From the NCBI GenBank assembly GCA_937874695.1, contig CALNAJ010000017.1, forward strand, positions 86,371 to 150,370: a stretch of 64,000 nucleotides of DNA, written 5' to 3'. Below are positions 60,868-64,000 of the stretch, in pieces (position 1 is the stretch's first letter; the number at the start of each line of letters is the position of its first letter). Position numbers and translations under genes: made by a program. The notes under the pieces are model-generated. The model saw nothing but the letters and a program-made list of their open reading frames with translations, ran no database searches and was not told where the DNA came from. Origin of the DNA: an uncultured Lactobacillus sp. GTDB taxonomy: Bacteria; Bacillota; Bacilli; Lactobacillales; Lactobacillaceae.

Positions 60868-61060
60868 CGCCTGCGGCTGCCAGAATTCCGCCTGCTGTGG
60901 GGACCGGGGAAAGCCTGTGAAGCGGTCTTTCACCTCGACTTTGAGCCACACCAGGTTCAGGTGTAGCTCAAAGCTCGTCCCATGCTGTAACCCCGGGAAG
61001 AACCTAGCGCCCGGGCTAACAGCATCGACACAGCTGGCTCCATCCTGACATCCTCCGGCT
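60868..61060 (-). repeat. Cloverleaf repeat, A/B hybrid
   Basis: The outer ends are subfamily A (GCCTGCGGCTGCCAGAATTCC, CATCCTGACATCCTCCGGC). The third hairpin is B-like: GTGAAGCGGTCTTTCAC. The middle hairpin is new but paired: CTTTGAGCCACACC with GGTGTAGCTCAAAG. It lies between a stop codon and its terminator. Confidence 0.8.
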
Positions 61061-61129
61061 ATGCTACACAGATTAGTTGTAGCTCGCCAACAAAGTAAGC
61101 ATGTTGTCAAATTTTGTCGAAATTATCGA

Positions 61130-61171
61130 GAACTCTCAGAAGTTGTAACTGACTTCTGGGAGTTCTTTTTG
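61130..61171 (+). terminator. Terminator of OppA-like gene 1
   Basis: GAACTCTCAGAAGT pairs with ACTTCTGGGAGTTC, then five T. Confidence 0.88.
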
Positions 61172-61337
61172 GCTACCACTGGGAGTCGTTTCTTTGAGCG
61201 AATTCGGGCAGTGGGGGGGGCTTGCCAGAAGTCTTATTAGTCACAATTAGTACCCGTTGAAATATTTTTCAGGGGACAGTAACTCAATGTTTGCGGCATT
61301 TGCGGCCGATTCCACAAGCTAAGATTAAAATTCACTA

Positions 61338-61366
61338 TTGATTCTCATTGTTTTATAATCTAATAT
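61338..61366 (+). promoter_or_regulatory. Promoter of the second OppA-like gene
   Basis: TTGATT and TAATAT are separated by 17 bases; TTGATTCTCATTG is identical to the first copy's promoter. Confidence 0.7.
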
Positions 61367-61418
61367 GTTCTTCAACGTTATGTCACTTGAGGATAATTTG
61401 TGAAGGGGTCGGAATTAT

Positions 61419-63044
61419 ATGAGGGTTAAGTCAATTGCCAAGTTAGGGGCGGTGGCGGCGTTAGCGACGATTTCGTTAGCGGCGTGTGGTACCAGCTCCA
61501 ACGATAATAAGGCCAAGAATCAAACGGTTCACGTCATGGAGACCTCCGCGTTAGCGTCAATGGATAACGCCAAGGCCACCGATATCATTTCCGGTGAAAC
61601 ACTGAATAACACAGGTGAGGGCCTGTTGCGGTTCGGCAAGAACAGTAAGACACTGCCTGGGTTGGCGAAGAGTTACAGCAAATCCAAGGATGGGCTGACT
61701 TACACGTTTAACCTCCGGAAGTCACAATGGAGCAACGGTGAGAAGCTGACGGCTCAGGACTTCGTTTATGCATGGCGGCGGACCGTTGCGCCGAAGACCA
61801 GCTCACAGTACGCTTACCTCTACGCCGATATTAAGAATGCGAATGCGGTCATGAACGGTAAGAAGGCGCCGGATACTCTGGGGGTTAAGAAGGACGGGGA
61901 CTACAAGCTAGTCGTCACCTTGGCCCACCCAGTGAGCTACTTCCCAACGCTGGTCGCACAACAATGTTTCTACCCCGTCAACAAGGGGGCCGTCGACAAG
62001 TACGGTAGTAAGTATGCTAGCAACGCCAAGACCAACGTCTACAACGGGCCATTTAAGCTGACCTCATGGACCGGGACGTCTGACAACTGGACGCTGACCA
62101 AGAACAAGAAATACTGGAACGCCAAAGTTGTGAAGCTACAGCACGTGAAATACAGTGCCGTGAAGGATCCACAGACGGCGCTGAGTCAATACCAGAGCGG
62201 TAAGTTGGACATCATTTCACTGAGTGGCCAACAACCAAAGAACTACAAGAGCGACAAGGAATTCCATTCCCGGAAGAGTTCGCGGATCAACTACGTCGAA
62301 CTGAACCAACGGAAGGATACCATGCTAAAGAACACGAAGGCCCGGCAAGCCTTGTCGATGGTTATCAACCGTAAGCAGTACGTGAACAAGGTGCTGCAAG
62401 ATGGGTCAACGCCAGCGACGGGGATCGTTTCTACTGGTTTAGCTATCCGCAATGGCAAGGACTTTGCCAAGGAAGCAACCGTGCCATCAGCAACGGATTA
62501 CAATTTAGCCAAGGCCCAGAAGTTATGGAACCAGGCTCTGAAGGAAACTGGACGGACGAGCTACTCACTGACGTTACTGGGTGACGATACGCCAGCCGGC
62601 AAATCCGCGACTGAGTACATCCAAAGTCAATGGGGGAAGCTGGATCACTTCAAGGTGACGAATTCCAACATTCCTTACAAGACGCGGTTATCTCGGTCAC
62701 AAAATGGCCAATTCCAAGCCGTCGTTAGTGGCTGGAGTGCTGACTTCCCAGACCCAATCACCGACCTGTCCCTCTTCACCACGGGGAACACGTACAACAA
62801 CGGGAGATGGTCTTCTAAGGCTTACGACAAGCTGATCAACGACGCAACGATCACCAATGCCAACAAGCCGAGTGCTCGGTGGCAGAACCTCGTGGATGCC
62901 CAGAAGGTCCTGTTGAAGGACCAAGGGATCATTCCGTTCTACCAGACGGGGATGCCACAATTAGTGAAGTCTAAGGTCAAGGGTGTCGTCTACTTCCCAG
63001 TCGGCGCTAACTGGGATTACAGCCGGGCCTACATTGCTAAGTAG
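61419..63044 (+). CDS. Oligopeptide ABC transporter substrate-binding lipoprotein, copy 2
   Basis: A 541-residue lipoprotein with the same lipobox (LAAC) and layout as the protein at 59220 and high identity along the whole length by eye, so the two arose by tandem duplication. Differences cluster in the N-terminal linker and a few pocket-side segments, so specificity may differ. GAAGGGGTCGG is the ribosome site; the leader is shorter (about 50 bases) than for copy 1. Confidence 0.92.
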   Translation: MRVKSIAKLGAVAALATISLAACGTSSNDNKAKNQTVHVMETSALASMDNAKATDIISGETLNNTGEGLLRFGKNSKTLPGLAKSYSKSKDGLTYTFNLRKSQWSNGEKLTAQDFVYAWRRTVAPKTSSQYAYLYADIKNANAVMNGKKAPDTLGVKKDGDYKLVVTLAHPVSYFPTLVAQQCFYPVNKGAVDKYGSKYASNAKTNVYNGPFKLTSWTGTSDNWTLTKNKKYWNAKVVKLQHVKYSAVKDPQTALSQYQSGKLDIISLSGQQPKNYKSDKEFHSRKSSRINYVELNQRKDTMLKNTKARQALSMVINRKQYVNKVLQDGSTPATGIVSTGLAIRNGKDFAKEATVPSATDYNLAKAQKLWNQALKETGRTSYSLTLLGDDTPAGKSATEYIQSQWGKLDHFKVTNSNIPYKTRLSRSQNGQFQAVVSGWSADFPDPITDLSLFTTGNTYNNGRWSSKAYDKLINDATITNANKPSARWQNLVDAQKVLLKDQGIIPFYQTGMPQLVKSKVKGVVYFPVGANWDYSRAYIAK

Positions 63045-63052
63045 TAGTGAGT

Positions 63053-63247
63053 CGCCTGCGACAGTCAGAGATTCCGCCTGCTGTGGGGACCGCCTGCAGC
63101 CAAAGAGCTGGCTTCCGGCTCGGTTTGAAACCTCACCAAAGTACGGTGAGTTTCCAAACACGTCCCGTGATGTAAACCTGGGGAAAAGCTAACGCCCGGG
63201 CTAACATCACCGTCACTGCAGGTCCCCATCTCTGACTGTCTTCGGCT
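63053..63247 (-). repeat. Cloverleaf repeat, subfamily A, copy 8
   Basis: CGCCTGCGACAGTCAGAGAT pairs with CCCATCTCTGACTGTCTTCGG: the outer stem has changed but remains complementary (ACAGTCAGAGAT with ATCTCTGACTGT). Hairpins: GTTTGAAACCTCACC with GGTGAGTTTCCAAAC, and TGATGTAAACCTGGG with CCCGGGCTAACATCA. Eight bases after the stop. Confidence 0.85.
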
Positions 63248-63308
63248 ACACTAGATTAGCGAGATAGTCGCCACTGTACCTGTCCGTATCCTATATATAG
63301 TATTATCA

Positions 63309-63350
63309 AGAGTTCTCCGAAGGGCAATTAACTTTGGAGAACTCTTTTTC
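63309..63350 (+). terminator. Terminator of OppA-like gene 2
   Basis: AGAGTTCTCCGAAG pairs with CTTTGGAGAACTCT, then five T. Confidence 0.9.
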
Positions 63351-63354
63351 TGCT

Positions 63355-63950
63355 TCAGAGAGAGATACCGTCCTGAGAGCCTGCTGGTGCGTTTGCATAG
63401 GATTGGCGTCCACGTGGCAGATGTGATTGCTCTATCGTCGTCTGGGGGATTTTAAAGCGATTTACGGCGGCTTCTGAGGTCGTTCAGGGTCGATTTCGTT
63501 TTTAGTCAAAAGCAGTGGCAGTTTTCTCATAATTCGGGTTCCTCCATAAATTGAATAATATTCATAAATTAATAGTGGGTGCGTCCGGTACGTTACCTGA
63601 GAATGGACGGAGGTGAGGAGACATCTAGACCATTAAAATGCCCAATTATGTTCTTGGCTTTCCCGGTTTATCGGTTTACTGAAGCCTTGATATAGCAGTA
63701 GTTATCTGACATTGTGGTGACACATGGACTTGGTGATTGCTGTCGGACTAGGTCTGCCAGGGGCGTGTGGGGATTGGGTGGTACGGTGCCCCCTCATAAT
63801 GAATGTATAATAGGTAAATATTTATGTAAGCGTTATCTCGGAATTATCGCTAAAATGAGAAGAATTATACCCAAAAATTTTATTTTTGCACAACAAATCC
63901 CCGTCTAACGGTGTTTATAACTGTATATTTTAAATTTATTAGTTTTTACC
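63355..63950. other. 600-base gap at the right edge; no gene seen
   Basis: No frame with a ribosome site. It becomes strongly AT-rich toward 63800-64000. A TATAAT-like box at 63808 and GGTGAGGAG at 63613 have no matching gene. Confidence 0.35.
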
Positions 63951-63951
63951 A

Positions 63952-63980
63952 TTGATTTTAATTGTTTTCTAATATACAAT
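63952..63980 (+). promoter_or_regulatory. Promoter matching the OppA-like promoters, gene beyond the window
   Basis: TTGATT and TACAAT are separated by exactly 17 bases, the same hexamers as at 59000. It predicts a third OppA-like gene starting past position 64000. Confidence 0.55.
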
Positions 63981-64000
63981 TGGAAACATCAAATTTGAGG

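Noticed and set aside
8523..63247. Cloverleaf repeats as ordinary transcription terminators
   Set aside because: They lack T tracts, are far longer than terminators, and several genes have a separate classical terminator beyond the repeat.

Overview
The window is chromosomal DNA from a Gram-positive bacterium, almost certainly a member of the Lactobacillaceae. Evidence: PepX (Xaa-Pro dipeptidyl peptidase), a proline iminopeptidase, a choloylglycine hydrolase, an LtaS-type lipoteichoic acid synthase, a T-box leader, strong AGGAGG ribosome-binding sites and T-rich intrinsic terminators. The base composition looks close to 50% GC, which fits Levilactobacillus-like or related genera. I cannot fix the species. 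I see no phage, IS transposase, CRISPR, tRNA or rRNA.

Layout: 1-6.1 kb holds a hydrolase tail, a HAD phosphatase, a secreted protein, a nucleoside hydrolase, a PrsW protease, a second hydrolase and ferredoxin-NADP reductase. 6.1-16.3 kb holds LtaS, a phosphoglycerate mutase-like protein, GNAT, NlpC/P60, MerR, a PadR-MFS efflux pair and an MMPL transporter. 16.5-25.8 kb holds choloylglycine hydrolase, YdcF, a GH73 glucosaminidase, a beta-lactamase-like serine hydrolase, TerC, a secreted protein and a 3-hydroxyisobutyrate-type dehydrogenase. 25.9-34.3 kb holds two paralogous TrpXYZ-type ABC transporters on opposite strands with DegV between them. 35-44 kb holds a T-box-controlled permease plus cyclase, a CPBP protease, VOC, ABC-F, an L,D-transpeptidase, a secreted protein and a peptidase. 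44-58.7 kb holds PepX, a cationic amino acid permease, Nudix, a guanylate kinase-like protein, Fur, two envelope proteins, a glutamine-type ABC operon and HflX. 59-64 kb holds two tandem oligopeptide-binding lipoproteins, with the promoter of a probable third at the right edge.

The common theme is amino acid and peptide supply (PepX, iminopeptidase, OppA-like lipoproteins, four amino acid transport systems), much of it apparently controlled by RNA attenuation. The clearest case is a 20-codon leader peptide at 31067-31129 with five phenylalanine codons, three of them lying within the 5' arm of a terminator upstream of the second TrpXYZ-type operon. A second candidate leader peptide, a T-box and two shorter terminator-bearing leaders precede other transport or ABC genes.

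The most unusual content is a superfamily of dispersed structured repeats of about 180-195 bp. I count 16 near-complete copies plus two remnants. Each is a long outer stem enclosing three hairpins. Sequences differ between subfamilies A and B while the fold is kept by paired changes. Copies close to a stop codon point one way and copies close to a start codon point the other. Several sit between a stop codon and the gene's own terminator. A separate structured repeat (family C, four copies) abuts the leader terminators of both TrpXYZ-type operons. I do not recognise either as a named family. All repeat names here are working names.
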